DNA from: Salvator merianae
Lineage: Eukaryota; Chordata; Lepidosauria; Squamata; Teiidae
Length of the DNA: 64,000 nt
NCBI GenBank assembly: GCA_003586115.2
Contig: QVOM02000025.1
Location: 81,152,879-81,216,878, forward strand
Direction of reading: 5' to 3'
Both the position numbers and the translations under genes were made by a program. Below are positions 1 through 13,862 of this stretch, in pieces; positions within the stretch are counted from its first letter, which is position 1, and every line of letters begins with the position of its first letter. The notes below the pieces were generated by a model. It saw nothing but the letters and a program-made list of their open reading frames with translations, was not told where the DNA came from and made no database searches.

Positions 1-2580
1 ATAAATAAGTAGCAACATATCTTAAAGTTCAAAGGGGGACCTCCAAGGTCTTTTAGTCTGCTGGCAGGATGCAAGATTCTGTGTAAATTTTGAAGTTGCT
101 ACAAAAGCTGTATGTAGAGTATTTTACTGTAGAGAATATGATTTCCCCTCTCACATCTTCTGCTAGAGGACTAAATTTCAAAAGTATCCCTTAGTACCCC
201 TTGTAGAATACTAAAGTTTGGTTCCCACAAACCTTGTTATGTAAGTAGTTGACACTTGCAGAAAACTGAGCTTGTATTAAACAAGAAATGTCAAATCCTG
301 TCAACTGTGTAAAAGCAAAACAGTGTTGTACAGTGGATACTGTATTAGATTGTCCACTGAGAACTTTTTGAAGTGTTGATAGGAGTAGAAAAGCAACAAT
401 ATCACTACTCATCCTAACTTAATTTTTATTCTGTTTTTATTAATTCTGTTTTTAGTGAATACTGTAACCCACATGGGGACCTTAGGGTAAAGAAGCAAAT
501 CTAATGAAATGAAATAAATGGGCTAAATAAATTGATGACAGAAGGCAAGACCAGACATTCCCTATGTCAGTGATTGTTTTCTCCCTAACCTTCCCAACAT
601 TTAATGTGTTTTTAACCGCTGAACCTTTAAAGTCTTTTTTTACTCTTGTTTTATCTCTCCTCTTTAAACTGCATTGAGTTTTTGTATGAGAAATGGCACA
701 CTGTATACGTGTTTGAAGTAAATAAATAATGTATATTTTTCTGCAGGCAAGCTAAAATGAGAATTGACAGTGATAATACTGTCCTTTGTGTCTTCACTGT
801 TTCCTGATCTCTGTTGAATAGGACCTGAGCTGAGCATAGTGAAAATATTCATGTGCAACAGGTGCTTCTGATGAACTGATCCTTTTTGGCAGAACAGGGA
901 TTACAAACATTCAGACTGCACACCAGCTGCAAACTGGTTATCTGCCACCTTCAACTAACTTTATTTGAAATGTGTTTGGAGTATATGAAAACATATTAAA
1001 TAGCTCTGCTTTACTTGCCTGTGATAGGTTTCCAAAAGGCATCTGATGCTGTATTGCTTTAGAGTAATTTTCCTACCTTCTTTTAATCATCAGTTTTAGG
1101 TTACTCTTGTTATCGGGTTGGAGTAAAGCTCTTGTCAGAAAACTATTTACAGACTTCAGAAAATAGAATGTTTTCCTTTCCACCTTTTGAAGGGAACAAC
1201 AGGATAGGGAATAGCTGTCTGGCTGTCTGGGCTTGAAAGCTGAAAGGTGAAAAGTTTAGATTCAGAAGATCACATGAGGTCCTGCCTCAGAAATGCTTCT
1301 GTTGAAGGATCTTCTAGTGAAAGATGTATGGTTGTACTGGCCCTTTGGAGCTCCTGCACATAGAGATTAGTGCCTTTTCAGTGTAGAGTGGGGCTTTGAG
1401 GTCCATATTATCTAAGCTCTTTCAGCTTAATGGAACTACAGTTTGGATTACACTGTCAAATGCCATGTTTGCTTCTCTTCTGTGAGAAAAAATGTGTTGG
1501 AGTGTATTCACCATTGGTGATAGCATCAGGGCAAGTAAGATTTCAAATTAGACTTATGCATGACATTGATAGGCCAGAGAAAAAACTTCTTTGCCTTAAA
1601 CATCTGTATTGCATAAAACTGTTTGGGCTGGTCAGTACATATTTTTCTTCAAAGATTTGACGCTTTGGGGACAAAAATATATTTCCTGAATGTCTTTGTA
1701 ATAGGGATGTGTCAAACTGCAGTTTGTCAAAGCATGGACTGCAGTAGAAGCTCAGAACTCTCAGGTGCTTTATCTAAGAGCTCCCAAGGAGTCAGCGTGG
1801 TACAGGGAACATGTCTGCTTTCCAGGAGCATAGTTGCCAGCATTATAGCCCCCTCTGTGGGTGAGGTTGTGCCATGTATGTGCATGATGTCTTTGTGCAT
1901 GCACAGAAGATATTTTTAAAAAATCTGGTATTTCATTAAAATATTATTAATATACAAATGGAAAAGCTGAAACTAGAAGAAAAGCATGAAGTGGAATTTG
2001 ACAGATGCATCCTTCCCTAACCTAGCTCACACACTATGTGCAGTTGAGGAGGTACATACTCAGTCCTGCCTGTTCCCGAGATTTAAACCAAGAGGACATT
2101 ACTAATAGGATCCTTAAAGTCCGGTACAGCTCTGACGGCTTGGCATTGAAAAGCAAGCATCCCAACAGGAAGCGTATTGATTGGATAATTTGTGCTGTGT
2201 GGCATGAGGTATAAATTTGAATGAATGAATGAATGAATGAATAAGTAAATTGGGTAAGAAGCAGTTTTGAAACGCTGTGCTGGACTAGCTATGCAATGAT
2301 AATTGCAGGTGAAGGTAAAATAGGCAAGGTTTCTAATTGCCTTTAATTCATGGGAATGGCTTGAGCTTTTAATCTCTCATTATAGGATTTGTTTTCCTAC
2401 CCAAACTTTTCTTCAGCATTCCTTTTGTAACTATGGCCCTTTGTGCTGGGTGGCTGTTTGCTTTTTGAAATTATTTTTCTATATTTACATTTTTGCATAG
2501 AAATCTCAGTGATTTATAAAATAACAGAATTACATAGGAAACATAATATAAAGTATTTCAAAGTGGGGAAGTTGCTCTAA
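1..2580. other. No gene seen; 5' intron or upstream of CNOT6L
   Basis: AT-rich sequence without a convincing exon or CpG island. A GAAT microsatellite lies at 2219-2242. All open frames are short and lack recognisable protein motifs. Confidence 0.6.
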
Positions 2581-2585
2581 TTCTA

Positions 2586-3065
2586 GGCCCAGTTTAAAAT
2601 GCTGGTTTTGGCCTTTAAAGACTTAAATGGCTTGGGAGCAGGATACCTGAAGAACTCTCTATATTCATGCTTTTAATCTAAGATTTGCTTCAGAAGCCTT
2701 GCTCTGTGGGCCCCCACCAAATGAAGTAAAGCAGGCACACTTTTCAGTGTTTACTTATTTTTAGTTACAGTTTGTTTTCCTATGCATAATTGTATTTATT
2801 TATTTATTTATTTATTTATAAATAATGTGGATATAGCTGCCCAATAACAAGGTGTTTTTTTTTGTAAGTTCCAGATAAAAATATAAATTAATTTTAGGAG
2901 TACACTGCCATCAGGCCATATTTTCTTAAAATTCTTGGGTAAGTAAAAATGGTGTGAATATGTTACACATCCACCTCCCTGGGATGGTTGTTCCAGAGGC
3001 TGGGTGCCATCACTGAGAAAGCCCTTTTCCTCGTGACCATCCAGTCTTACTGAGCATTTATTGCC
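2586..3065. repeat. L2-type LINE fragments
   Basis: 2586-2740 reads like the 3' coding end of an L2 LINE on the plus strand (GCCTTTAAAGACTTAAATGG). 2965-3065 matches the same region in the opposite orientation (minus strand: GAGGAAAAGGGCTTTCTCAG). A TTTA microsatellite at 2793-2820 separates them. Both are decayed. Confidence 0.5.
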
Positions 3066-3361
3066 TGTGAGAGGAAACTATTATTTGCGTCACTGTAAAA
3101 TGCACCTCAGTTAGCCATGATATGAATTACATGATCTGACAGCTTCCCTGCATAATGAGGATACTGAGATAGTCTGGGTAAAAGAAACCAGTCTCTCACT
3201 CAGGTCTGAACTGTTCAGACCCAAAATGAAACTTGCAGTACAGCTCACTAGCTAATTAGCAGCTAACACAAAGTTTTCAGCAAAGGATCTTAGTTGTTCT
3301 GCACCAATTTTAGTTGTCTTGGCAAGTCTCCAATATACTATTTGGAATGTTAGTTTACATA

Positions 3362-3631
3362 CAGTAGAGTCTCGACTATCCGACATAAACAGGCAGGCTG
3401 ATAGTCGGATAGCCGAAACCGTCGGATAATCCGGAAGGTCTAAGAAAAGCCTTGAAATCACGACATTTCCGATTGCTCTCTCTCGCCCTTCTCTCCTTGC
3501 CCGTCACGGCCGCCATGTTTGGAGGCGTGTCTGGGGCACGGAAATGCCTACAGCCATGCCCCCAAGCAGCCGCGACGTAGGATAATCCAGAATGTCGGAT
3601 GACCGAAGGACGGATAATTGAGACTCTGCTG
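3362..3631. mobile_element. Complete Tigger/mariner-type non-autonomous element (270 bp)
   Basis: The left end CAGTAGAGTCTCGACTATCC and right end GGATAATTGAGACTCTGCTG are inverted repeats. TA dinucleotides lie directly outside both ends (3360-3361 and 3632-3633), the mariner/pogo target duplication. The internal GTCGGATAATCCGG and GGATAATCCAGAATGTCGG match the Tigger terminal pattern. There is no transposase frame. Confidence 0.85.
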
Positions 3632-3639
3632 TAGTTCAC

Positions 3640-5300
3640 ATAAATCAGTGAATGCTGGAAAGTTTTATCATTAAGATGGAAACTTCCGAACAGACTTAGT
3701 TGAACATTTTTGATAATGTTGCGGAATCAAGTTTAAATTTTTGGTATTTCAGCTGAAGGTCTTAGGCACTGTTATAACATTGTTCATATGATGTTTGAAG
3801 CCAGCCTTTGCCATCTATTACAGTAACTTTGCTGATGAGAACTTTAATTCAAAACATCTGAAGGGAAATTAGTTGAAGGGCTTCATGCACTTTGACCACT
3901 GTTTGAGTCATGCAGATCACTAAACATGGGGAGAAAATGAATAGGATGAGGCACCCCTTTGTCAGTAACATCCCATCCGTTGAATAAGTATGGCTCAGGT
4001 GGAACTCTACATTTTTCTTCGTGGCCTGAAGTACCCACCATCACATCTTGACTACCTGGTTGGCCTATCCTCTGAAGATCTTAGATTCTCTGCCTCAGTG
4101 ATACCTCTCGTGTACCTTGGTGTTTTTCACCTCTTACAAAGCTGGCATAGAACAAGGTGCCTCATGGTGTTAGCATAATAGCTCACAGGTTTTAGAGAAG
4201 TTGGAAAAAGCATTGTGCGCTACTCTCCTTCATGTCATCACAGCAGCAACTCAGTCATCTTACTGGGATCCATTACGATGCTGCTGTGGGAGCAGTGAGC
4301 CATTAGAAACTTCTCAGGTTTGCTGTCCCTGGAGTAAAAGTTTAGTGATGTTGTTTTTACAACATTTGAAAGAATTGCTTTGGTTCTGTTTTTAAATCTC
4401 ACAAGCTTTAATTGCAATAGTAAGACCTTCAGGTATAGGGCAGGATAAAAATGCAAATAAATTAAATAAAAATAAATAGTGTGTAAAACCATTGACTGAA
4501 CAAAGAGTTCAGCTGATCGTTATAAATTCACACTTTTCTCCTGGAGTTTCTAATGTGTTGGGGACCGCTTATTCATTTGATGCAAATGAAGAATCTTATC
4601 TTGCAGGAGTGCCACAGATCTTGTGATCTGTCTTCAAGAACTTGGTTTTCTTGTGAGTCAACACGATATACCTCTGTATGCAAATCACACTCTTGTACAT
4701 AGCCCCCTATAGCCTTCTTAACATAGCATAGTTATGTTGTGTTATTAAGCTAATTAAAAGGAAACTGTCTGCCTTTATTGCAGCACCACAAGCATAAGTG
4801 TGAGACTTAGTTAGAAATGCTGTTTATACGATGTGAGCGATGTTTAAAAAGTATCATGGGTAGAATTTTATGTTAAGGACTTACAAGAAACACGGACTAG
4901 TTAATTTTCTTTGGAAAGCTATGAAGCATACCTATTCATAACAGACATTATGAATTTCTGATTCTCTGTTCAAGCTGCAGTTTGCAAGTGGTTTCCAAAC
5001 ATAATTGAAATGAGATGTGTAAAGCATAGCATAAATGTAGTATGGCACTGGCAATTGCTTTTTAACTGGGCATTGCTGGAGTTCAGTTTTTGTCAGGAAG
5101 GCAGAAACAACATTAATAAAATGTACCAATCTGCATCCACAGAAGTCTTCTTGAATAGGATGGTGTCCGATCCATTTCTAATCCAGAAAGATACTTTCAC
5201 CTCTTCTCTTCATATTGGCATTCAAACCATGTATTCAGTCTCAGAAAGTGGTCCCCATCCTTGAGGGATATGGTATGAAAGGGAAACAGGTCCTCATAAA
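3640..5300. other. No gene or clear repeat seen
   Basis: Unremarkable AT-rich sequence. Open frames here are at most 84 codons and show no domain or splice context. Confidence 0.5.
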
Positions 5301-5305
5301 TCTTT

Positions 5306-5913
5306 TTGCAGATCACATTCTATTTCCACTCTAGAGGTCATGTTGCCAAAAGTCATGAATATCTGCAGGACATTTGCCAAAGTATCCGACCTTAGTATTA
5401 ATCCAGAAAACATCTGAACTGATGTATTCCAGCCTTAGGCTATATTGGTACTTACCTTCAGTATTCTGAACCAGAATAAGCAATCTGCCCCAAGTTGGAA
5501 TGGATTGATTCTGGCATGGAACAAAACCATCTACATTGAGATGGCCTGCTCTGAAGCTCATGCTAGAAAGCTCATGCGGGAGGACGGGACGGACGACGAC
5601 TCTAAGTGCTCAGAAAGGCAGGAATGAATGTTCCTGTCCTTCAGAGCTCCCGGAATGTCCATTTCAACAGCAGGCCTTGTTATGCAACCAAAATGGGTCT
5701 CCCATGGTATACTGGACTGTGGAGGTATGCCATCTGCGTGCTTTCATGGTCTGGTATACCTCCTCCTAGTATGGCAGTCGGGCAGACCAGAACCCTGTGC
5801 AGATGGAGCATACTAGGAGGGACCAGAGTCTCCCTGGTCTGCTCTAAGGTGCAGACGAAAATGGCTCAGAAGTGAACCATGATCCAGAGCAGCGTTGAGT
5901 GTGGAAATGGCCT
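5306..5913. mobile_element. Harbinger-like foldback element
   Basis: The right end GAGTGTGGAAATGGCC is followed by TTA (5914-5916); the left end is a degraded inverted copy near 5318-5335 (TATTTCCACTC). The interior has an inverted pair around CTCCTAGTATG (near 5761) and CATACTAGGAGG (5809-5820). The end pattern matches other copies here. Overlapping frames are incidental. Confidence 0.45.
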
Positions 5914-6174
5914 TAATCTATCTGTACTCTACGTCTACCAAGAATACCGAATTTAACCTCCAACTTTAGGGACTGAAGTTTCAGGGAGCATGCATACATA
6001 AAAAGCTAAGCTAGAGGCTGTCTGCTAACTACAGACTCATATAAAAGAACATCATCTCCACTTTACATTTTTGGAAAACAAATTATCTTACAATATTTGG
6101 TAAATTGTTAGTAGTTAATATGTTCCTAATTTGTTCTCTTCTGAGTGCTTCCCCAGGCACTCCCTAATGCCACT

Positions 6175-7130
6175 CTGAAAAGTATGGAGACAAAAATAAT
6201 TAAATTCATATTAAAGAATAAAAGGCTGAGGCTGGCAAAGATAATTATCCAAAGGCACCAAAAAGGGAGAGGGAGTTAGGCTTCCCAAATCTAGAACTTT
6301 ACTGTGAAGCAGTTCAGCAAAAACATATCCTAAGACTGGCCTCTGCTTCCCATCAATTGTGGGCTGATCTTGAGCTTATTCTTGCAAAAAACATTCAAGA
6401 TAACATAGTTTATGGACTTTTTGACACGTAGGTCCTGGACCCCACACTAGCAATCTCACACCATTTGCAAACATTTTGAAATAAAGGGAAAACAATACTT
6501 CGTCCCGCCCCATCTTGGTAGCTCCTCTTTTTCCTTGGCACAGTTTTCTATCAATCCTCACTGCTCGGCATTAGGGATTAGTGCAGAGAAGCAGCTGTAG
6601 ACTACAAGACTTTTATTATGCTTCAGGACACATTAGGCAAGCAAAGCAATTGCAAGCCATCTTAAAAGGACTTTTGGTTAACTGGCTCAACCAAATGCAA
6701 ATGCTACACTTTCTGCAATTACTCAAAACCACACTCAACCCATCACACTCTCTCACAAACTTGGAGCAAGCTATAGTTTTGTCCTTGCCAAGCCTTCCAG
6801 GAATGATGGTGTCTATATACAAAATCTTACTTATGAATAAAGACAGCAAGTTTCTAAGGTTAAAACACCAGTGGGAGGCGGTTCTAGAAAACCCAGTTAC
6901 GTTGGATGACTGTCCAACTGTCCAAAATCAGAAAAGCTTCAAAGTACTAATATTAGAGAACTTTCACTAAAAGTCTTGCGCTAATGGTACATGACACCAG
7001 TGAGGCTGTTGTATATCAACAAAAATATGCTGACAGGTTGCTGGCATTGTAAGGAGGTCACTTTTTTTTCACCAATGATGGACTTGAAGAACAGTTTCCA
7101 AATTCCAGGATAGTGTTTTCAACAAGATCC
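6175..7130 (+). pseudogene. Decayed L1-type LINE ORF2 C-terminal region
   Basis: Translation in broken frames gives KKIIKFILKNKRLRLAKIII, then GLGFPNLELYCEAVQQ and later a WYMTPVRL-like and CWHCKE-like stretch, all in the order of the L1 ORF2 C-terminus. Stops and frameshifts are frequent. A 129-codon open stretch at 6581-6970 is part of this relic, not an independent gene. Confidence 0.65.
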
Positions 7131-7613
7131 AAATTGTACTCCATGCCCGCATAGTTGGCTCAAGTGAACTCAGTTTACTGAACCACTTCAAGGGTCCTTA
7201 TTAAAATTCAACACACAAAATGTTATTAAAATTTAGGTTCAGTGCTGCAAAGATGAATATTGCAAGAAATTAGAAACACCAAAATACGCTCATGCTTGAA
7301 CTTTGATGTGATACACTATGGGAATATGACACAGAGGAAATGCTCTCTTACTAAGTAAGAGAATGCAGAGTCAAACTCATTTTTTAGTCAATCTAGAATC
7401 CATTTCTTGAAAATTACAGTCTTGAATTGGATATGCGGAGATCATTAGCTTGTTGTCATTGTAGAAGATAATGCCACCTGCGGTCTGGGCTGCCTGTGCT
7501 CCCATGTAAACTGAAGAGACATTTCAACCCAGGCATTTTTGCTTAAACCCTCTCAGCAGGTTAGAGTTAGGACGATTCTGTACATGCTGGTAGACTTGGC
7601 CAGCAAATGTACT

Positions 7614-8027
7614 AGAAACCTCCATTCCACTCAATGGTGTGGTCTGAGGGAGGCCTTATCCCCTGCTAGTATGCTCTGTCCGCACAGAATGGAGCATAGA
7701 CCGGACCAGAAGGCTCCAAATGGAGGGCTGATCTATACCTGGCCATGGTGGTGCATGTATGGCATGCTCTGTGGTTCATTACATCATGGGACCGTTGCAT
7801 TGGCACAACAAGGCATGCTGCCGCAATGGTTTCCCTGGACCTTTGGAACTTTCAGAGCCCCCCTTGCTCAGGTTCTGAAGCTCATGCCATCTTCAGAATC
7901 ATTATGGGGACTGGAACTGAACAGCCTGTCCCAATGCAGACAGCTTTTTTCCATGCCAGGAGCCATCCAACCTAGTGGGATCTGATGTACTTGGTCTGGT
8001 CTACTGAAGGCAAGTGTGGAAAGGCCC
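7614..8027. mobile_element. Harbinger-like foldback element
   Basis: The right end CAAGTGTGGAAAGGCCC is followed directly by TTA (8028-8030). The left boundary is only tentative, near CCTCCATTCCACTC. Its interior shares wording with the copy at 5306-5913 (GGTCTG, AGTATG and GGAGCATA blocks). The 148-codon frame that covers it has no protein character. Confidence 0.4.
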
Positions 8028-8034
8028 TTAATCT

Positions 8035-11000
8035 CTTGCAGCTAAGAAAAACACAAGTATAAAGGACAATAATAACCTGATGCAAAATCTGTGCACCCAT
8101 CGTATGTGCTTAAAGGACATTTGTTTTATAAGATAAGGACCTTGCACCTCCCACAGTTGGACTGAATCTAATCTCGTTCAACTCTTGCTCTGCCTTTCTG
8201 TATCTGTGTTTGTTGTAAAGATCCTATTTTGCTTGAATGAAAGTATAGATTTTTTTACGAAGGAAAGCAGAAACAAAGTTAAACAAAAAGGAACCATGAA
8301 AGTCATGAAATGTTAGAGTTAGGGCACGGATGAGTATTGCAATATGCTACAGTCATCCTTTTCTACGGCTGTGGTTTGGTTCCTGCAGTTATATAGTTAA
8401 TTGCTTCCTGTGGAAAACATGAAGGTTAGGCAGACCAAAGAAGCCCAGTCTGCCAATGTAAGTTAGTGGTGCTTCAGACAAGAGACCCAGTCAACCACTG
8501 TGGCACCTGTGCTGTGAAGAGGTTGCCCAGTTGTTGGTGCAGCCTCAAAATACTCAACATTTCTAGGATTGTGGTAAACAAAGGAAGTCACATTTTACCA
8601 ACTGTGTTGCTTTTGCCATTGTTCCTTTTGTCATTGATTTAAAAACAAAAACATGTTAAAAAATAGGTTCTGCAAGGGAAATCACATTTTACCACTCATA
8701 TAAAAGCTTAAACAAATCTGAGTTATATAAGGAGCAGCTGCGTTCATGTGGAAATTCCTTTTCAGAAAAGTTGTCTGTACTTTATTATTTCATAATTAAA
8801 GCTTCAAGAGTAGGGTTTGGTTGTGATCTTGACAACTGCTGCTTTTAATATTTGAAATACATTGTCCTATTTAAAAATATATAGTCATTTCACTGCCCTA
8901 AAAGATACATAAACAGGAATTACAGTTAGTGTGAATCATTATGAATATTTTCTTTTTACAGCTATAATTGTATTAAAATGTGCTATTGACATATAGTTTA
9001 CAGTGTTATTAAGCTCTTAATTTGGGAGCTATTTCCTAAATCCCCATACTATTCCTCTCTAATAATTAACCCCACTCTGGTCAAAATCAATCACTTTTAA
9101 GTCACTTATTGAATAGGAGGAAGATGAACAGTGCTTAGCATTTGACTTTGAAAATTGTGGTTAATGACTGAATGATTAGGTATTATTTAGGGCTGCTTTT
9201 TGCTGATAAATGATTCTTAAAATCCCATGTGTACTTGTTTAGTGCTTGTCTCTGTATATCTGGACTGTTCAGCAATCTACACCTGAGCATTGTGTAAAAG
9301 CAGTTTGTAGAGCAAGTTAAAACCTGTTTATATAAGTGTGCTGGATCAGATCAACTTCTCTGTGGATTTATGACTTTAGTGTGAATTATTATTACACACT
9401 TCTTTGAAATTCACTAGGTGCCATCACGTGCCTTTTCATTCTACTTCACAATTTAATATGGATGAGCTGCAGATTATTTAACTGCAGATAAACTGTAAAG
9501 GAAGGAAGAACTTAAACCTTAGATTTTTGTACATTTCATTTCTGTAAAAGAGTGTATTAAGACTAATTTGATTACACAGTTTATTTCTTGGAACACAGTT
9601 TGATTACACAGTTTATTTCTTCGAGTTTGAAGACAGCCTTCATTCCATAAAAATCCAACTAAATGAAAAACAAATGGAAGAAGCAACTCTTGTCTGTTTT
9701 GTGTAAGGTTTAGTATTTCACAGTTTGTCTAAGTTAAGTGGGAAAATAGAATGAAGCTGTAAATTATGAATAAGTAAATTGTATAGTTACTTAGTGTGAG
9801 GCTTTATAGTATCTCTCCAGCTAAGCAGCTGGATTTTTAAATTTGCACTATTAAGGCAGAAGTGATAGATAGCTTGAAGCTCTTAATTTATCACATATCA
9901 AAATAGTGTCCAAGCTATACTCTCAGAGCCAGCAACAGTCTTTGCTCTGGCATGGTGCAATTGAAGTGTGCTGTTTGTAACTCTGGGAAAAGCATTGCAC
10001 AACTTTGTCCTGGAGCTGAATTTACAGAAGTATTTTTGAAACTGAAGACATCAGGTGATGCAGCCTGTTGTTGACAAATGTCTTGATTTATAGACCAGAT
10101 GGCTGAAGTATATGTAGTTTTTCAACTTTCAGCTCTTGATCAGTTTATGGGTTTACAAGTGGCTCTGCAGGCATTTGTAGCTGGAAAAAAATAATATAAT
10201 CAAATTCAGTGTATATAGTAGCAACAATTTTTTGAAGGTGTATTTTTTGGGACAAAAATGGTGGTGTATGAAAAGGAACTCAAGTAGGTGCCTCACCTAT
10301 CCGCAGCCCAGACAGTTACATTTCTGTAATCAAGAATTCTGAACATTAATTCTCTTAACAGACCAAAAAGGAATAAACAGGAGATAGGAAAGACATTCTT
10401 GGTAATTCTTCTTAAGTAATGATGGCAGAGACATGTAATTATTTCTTACTATGGGGAATAACTTCTTGACATTTTTGGAGTGGTCAGATTTTACTTGGAG
10501 TTTGTTGGGGTCTATTTCTAGTTACTCTCTCTTGCTGTTTAATGTGTGGCTAATTATGGAGATGCAAGAATTACCATAGGATACATTCTCCACCCCACAT
10601 AATTTTTCGCTTGTGTCTTTCCTTGAATGTTTTTTGTTGTGGAAACATTTAAAAAAGCTTTGGGAAAGCAGGACAAAGCTAAAGGGAATAAACAATGCAA
10701 ATAAGACCTAGGGGCAGATCTGTTTATATTACTGGGACAGACATGCAGCCATGGAGGTGTTTCTCTCTGAATCACTGCAGTGGTCCGCCGCTATGGTAGC
10801 GCAGCATTGCAGGCAGGCTGGAGCAAAAGTTGCTTCTGTATGAGAAACAGCTTTGTGGTGTTTGTCCCATGTGAGGAAACCAAACTGGCTGGTGATTTAT
10901 TACATGGTCTTTCATCAGTGCATTTCTTGTATAATGTGCAATTCTTGCTCAAGCATGTTGCTTGTGTCACATTAAAATACAGAAACGGTGAGCAATTCAG

Positions 11001-12149
11001 TTGGTATTAAAGTTGTAAAAAACTACAACAGGTGATGTTACAATTTCTAAATTTAGAAGAACAGCAGTACAAAGGTTTAAATATATTTCCGTCTAAAGGG
11101 AGGTATATGGCTTTGGTGAAAACATAAGGGTGGTGAAAACATAAGGGTGGCAAAAAAATTGAAACCATTGGTCTAGAAAGTGGAGCTTGCTAGATTTGAA
11201 AAAGTCTGAGTAGATGCTCTGTAAATCCCCTTTAAATCATTTTTAATTCATTTTCTGAGTTGCAGCTAAGTATTCTAAAAATATCTGCAGAGCTTCATAG
11301 AGTAAAATTTAATAAAAGTTCCATATAGTACACGACAAGACAAATTTTAAAAAATAGAAAAGTGATCTTTCAAGTGTATTAGTTTCATGTTAGAGCTAAG
11401 CTTACAAGCCAAACCTTGTGCAGCAAATTCTGAACGAATTTCCTTGCTTCAGCTATCCATCGGCTTTGATTTGAGGTTCTGACAAGTAAGCATAATACTT
11501 GCTTTCTCAGAGCTAAGTCTGGATGTTAAATCTGGTCTGGTGGTTAAGATGCTCATAGACTAGAATAGCTTATGTCCACAGTGGATTCTCCTTCATATTT
11601 ACTGGACGTTAACATGTAACCCTGACCAAACCGTGTGAACAGTTGTGCTTTCATAAGGGATTATTTTTGTATTGTTTACAACAGTTGCTATAAATTGCTC
11701 AAAGTGAGTTTTGCTGTATGCATGTAGGGCAGTACTAAAGGATCAAGGGGAAGGGATAAATTATGTCATCCTATGCAGTATTCAGCCATTCTGCATGGAA
11801 GGCGTTTAGACTGTTTTAGGGCTGTTCATTTGCTGTACTAACTAAATGTTGAATGTTCTTAAGGACTAATATGGATGTGCTAATCTTAACAGGGCATTAA
11901 TTTTATTTAAGACAATTACATCTTGTTGTCCTTCTTCCAAAGTGCCCAAGATATGGCCTTTTGTGTTCCCTTCTATCTTTAAAATGGTCCTGCAGAATGG
12001 GTTAGACTGAGAGGCAGTATCTGGCCAAAATTTATCCAGTGAGCTTCTTTGATCAAGTAGGGATTCAAAACTGGGGCTCCTAAACCCTGACTTAACAGTC
12101 TCGCCATGATATTACACTGGTTCTTACTTTTTATACTTGGGATCAAAGG
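8035..12149. other. No gene seen; simple tandem duplications
   Basis: AT-rich sequence without exons. Two direct duplications are visible: about 31 bp at 9569-9620 (GATTACACAGTTTATTTCTT twice) and 17 bp at 11115-11148 (GGTGAAAACATAAGGGT twice). Confidence 0.5.
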
Positions 12150-12157
12150 TAGCCTGG

Positions 12158-12751
12158 TAGGGATATGCACAAACTTAAAACTGCAGTTCAGATCTCTTCC
12201 CAGAACCATGGTCCTCCCAGAAGACCAAGGGTGCAGACCTGCATGAACCCATGTCTTGCAAGGCTTTGAATAGATTGTGTTTCAGGCCTTACAGGAATAG
12301 AGTGTGCACACATGTGTACGCTTGGCCTTCTGGGTTGGAATCATGGTCTTCACTCTGGAAGACCTAATAAGCCAAGAAGAAAGCACAGCAACTGCAGCTT
12401 TTCAGGAATTGCATGGGCACTGGCGGTGGACTGACCAGACACAAAGGGAGAAGGGAAGCAAGGAGTCAGCAGACATGAAGGGGAATGATGAATGATGGCA
12501 GAAGAAGGAGGCTGTGTGGGCATAATACAGGGAAGTGGTGGGCATGATGAGGGGGGAAGAGGATCCAGGGTGCAACAGAAGGGAAATTGAACCACACAAA
12601 CCGCTTGCTTCACCAGCACCCCTTACTTTGCCTGATATTGAACTGAACCCTGAATTTCCGGTGGGGTTTGGTTCACCAATGAACCCTTCAAGCCCCCTCC
12701 TCTAATTTATCCAGAACTGAAACTATTGGGATCAGTTTGGCCACATCCCTG
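12158..12751. mobile_element. hAT-like non-autonomous element (594 bp)
   Basis: The left end TAGGGATATGCACAAAC and the right end (reverse complement CAGGGATGTGGCCAAAC) form terminal inverted repeats. Flanking 8-bp duplications are TAGCCTGG (12150-12157) and TAGCCTCG (12752-12759), 7 of 8 identical, as expected for hAT transposons. It belongs to one family with the elements at 39886-40583 and 49309-50025. Confidence 0.75.
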
Positions 12752-12759
12752 TAGCCTCG

Positions 12760-13765
12760 CATTTGATCCATAACAGTTTGAAGTCTTCATAGGAGAGCTA
12801 TCCTAATATATTTTTTTTCCTTACCTGTGTCATTTGTGTCTCATCTTTCCAATAAATTCCCTAGGTGATGTGCGGGAGACCCAAAGTAAAGCAAATAATA
12901 TAGAATACAAAAGGCCAATACAATAAAATATAAGATAAGATAAAATGAATAAAGGAAAATAAAGCATACAAGATAAAAAAACAAAATTGCTTACACAGGA
13001 CCAAGGAGAGTAGCTGCAACTCCTCTGTTAAAGCAACCTGATATACCTCTATATGCGCCTTGTTCCTGTGAAGCCTGAAACGCAACCCATCCAAAGCCTC
13101 ACAAGAAGTGGGGTATAAGTAAGAACTGCAAGATCACTTAGTCCCAGTTTTGCAAAGAGTCGTAATGGGCCAAAGCAGCAATTCCAAAAGATGATATGAC
13201 TCACCATACATGCTATAGAGGAAGCAGATGGGCCTGCCTCCTTTGGAAGATATTTGGGCAGTTACATGCTGCTCTTAAGGACAATGTCTTGCCCAGATGT
13301 TGCTTCAAAAGTAGAACTGAGCTTTCATAATAAATAGTTTAAATGCAGTGTATTCAGACAGTGTAAAATAATTCAGGAAAGTCAGAAGATCTGTCTAGAA
13401 ACAGCAAGGTGAAGCCTGACAAACATTGTTAGGAACAATTCTGGAAAAAAAAATTGCTATGATACTTAACCTGATTGTCTCCAAGGCGTAAAGGCCTCTG
13501 AATAGAATATCATCACTCAGTTGATTTCATATATATGTAAAGAATCATTCAGCTGCTACACCAAGACATTTAGAATACCTGGACCAGAAATAAGTTGGCA
13601 ATTTATGCAACAGGTGTAAAATTTGTGTAGTAAGCGCTGACTGTCCAGCACCTTCTGTCACCCTATTAGCTATCTTTTTGTGTTTATTTGCTGTTTTCAG
13701 TTTTGCTTTAAATATGGCTTTTTATAACATACGTTATTCTGATTCAGTTCTGGACAAACTAGGAC
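12760..13765. other. No gene seen
   Basis: AT-rich non-coding sequence with an A-rich patch at 12880-12990. No exon or full repeat recognised. Confidence 0.45.
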
Positions 13766-13862
13766 TCTTCAGATACTGCCAACTACAGCTCACAGCATGT
13801 CTTGCCCTTGGCCAAACTATTTGGGGCTTATGGGTCTTGTAGTTCTGCAACAACCAGAAGGC
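13766..13862. repeat. Small foldback repeat with ACTACA/TGTAGT arms
   Basis: Left arm CAACTACAGCTCACAGCATG and right arm TTATGGGTCTTGTAGTTCTG are imperfect inverted copies around a short loop. Similar foldbacks occur at 26178-26276, 45803-45906 and 46367-46497. Confidence 0.5.

Noticed and set aside
2204..2210. ATGAG|GT as the missing CNOT6L first coding exon
   Set aside because: The donor GTATAA is weak, there is no CpG-rich or promoter-like context, and a five-base match recurs by chance.
6581..6970. 129-codon plus-strand frame
   Set aside because: Lies within a decayed L1 ORF2 remnant that runs through several frames.
7539..7985. 148-codon plus-strand frame
   Set aside because: Covers a foldback DNA element; composition is not protein-like and there is no splice context.
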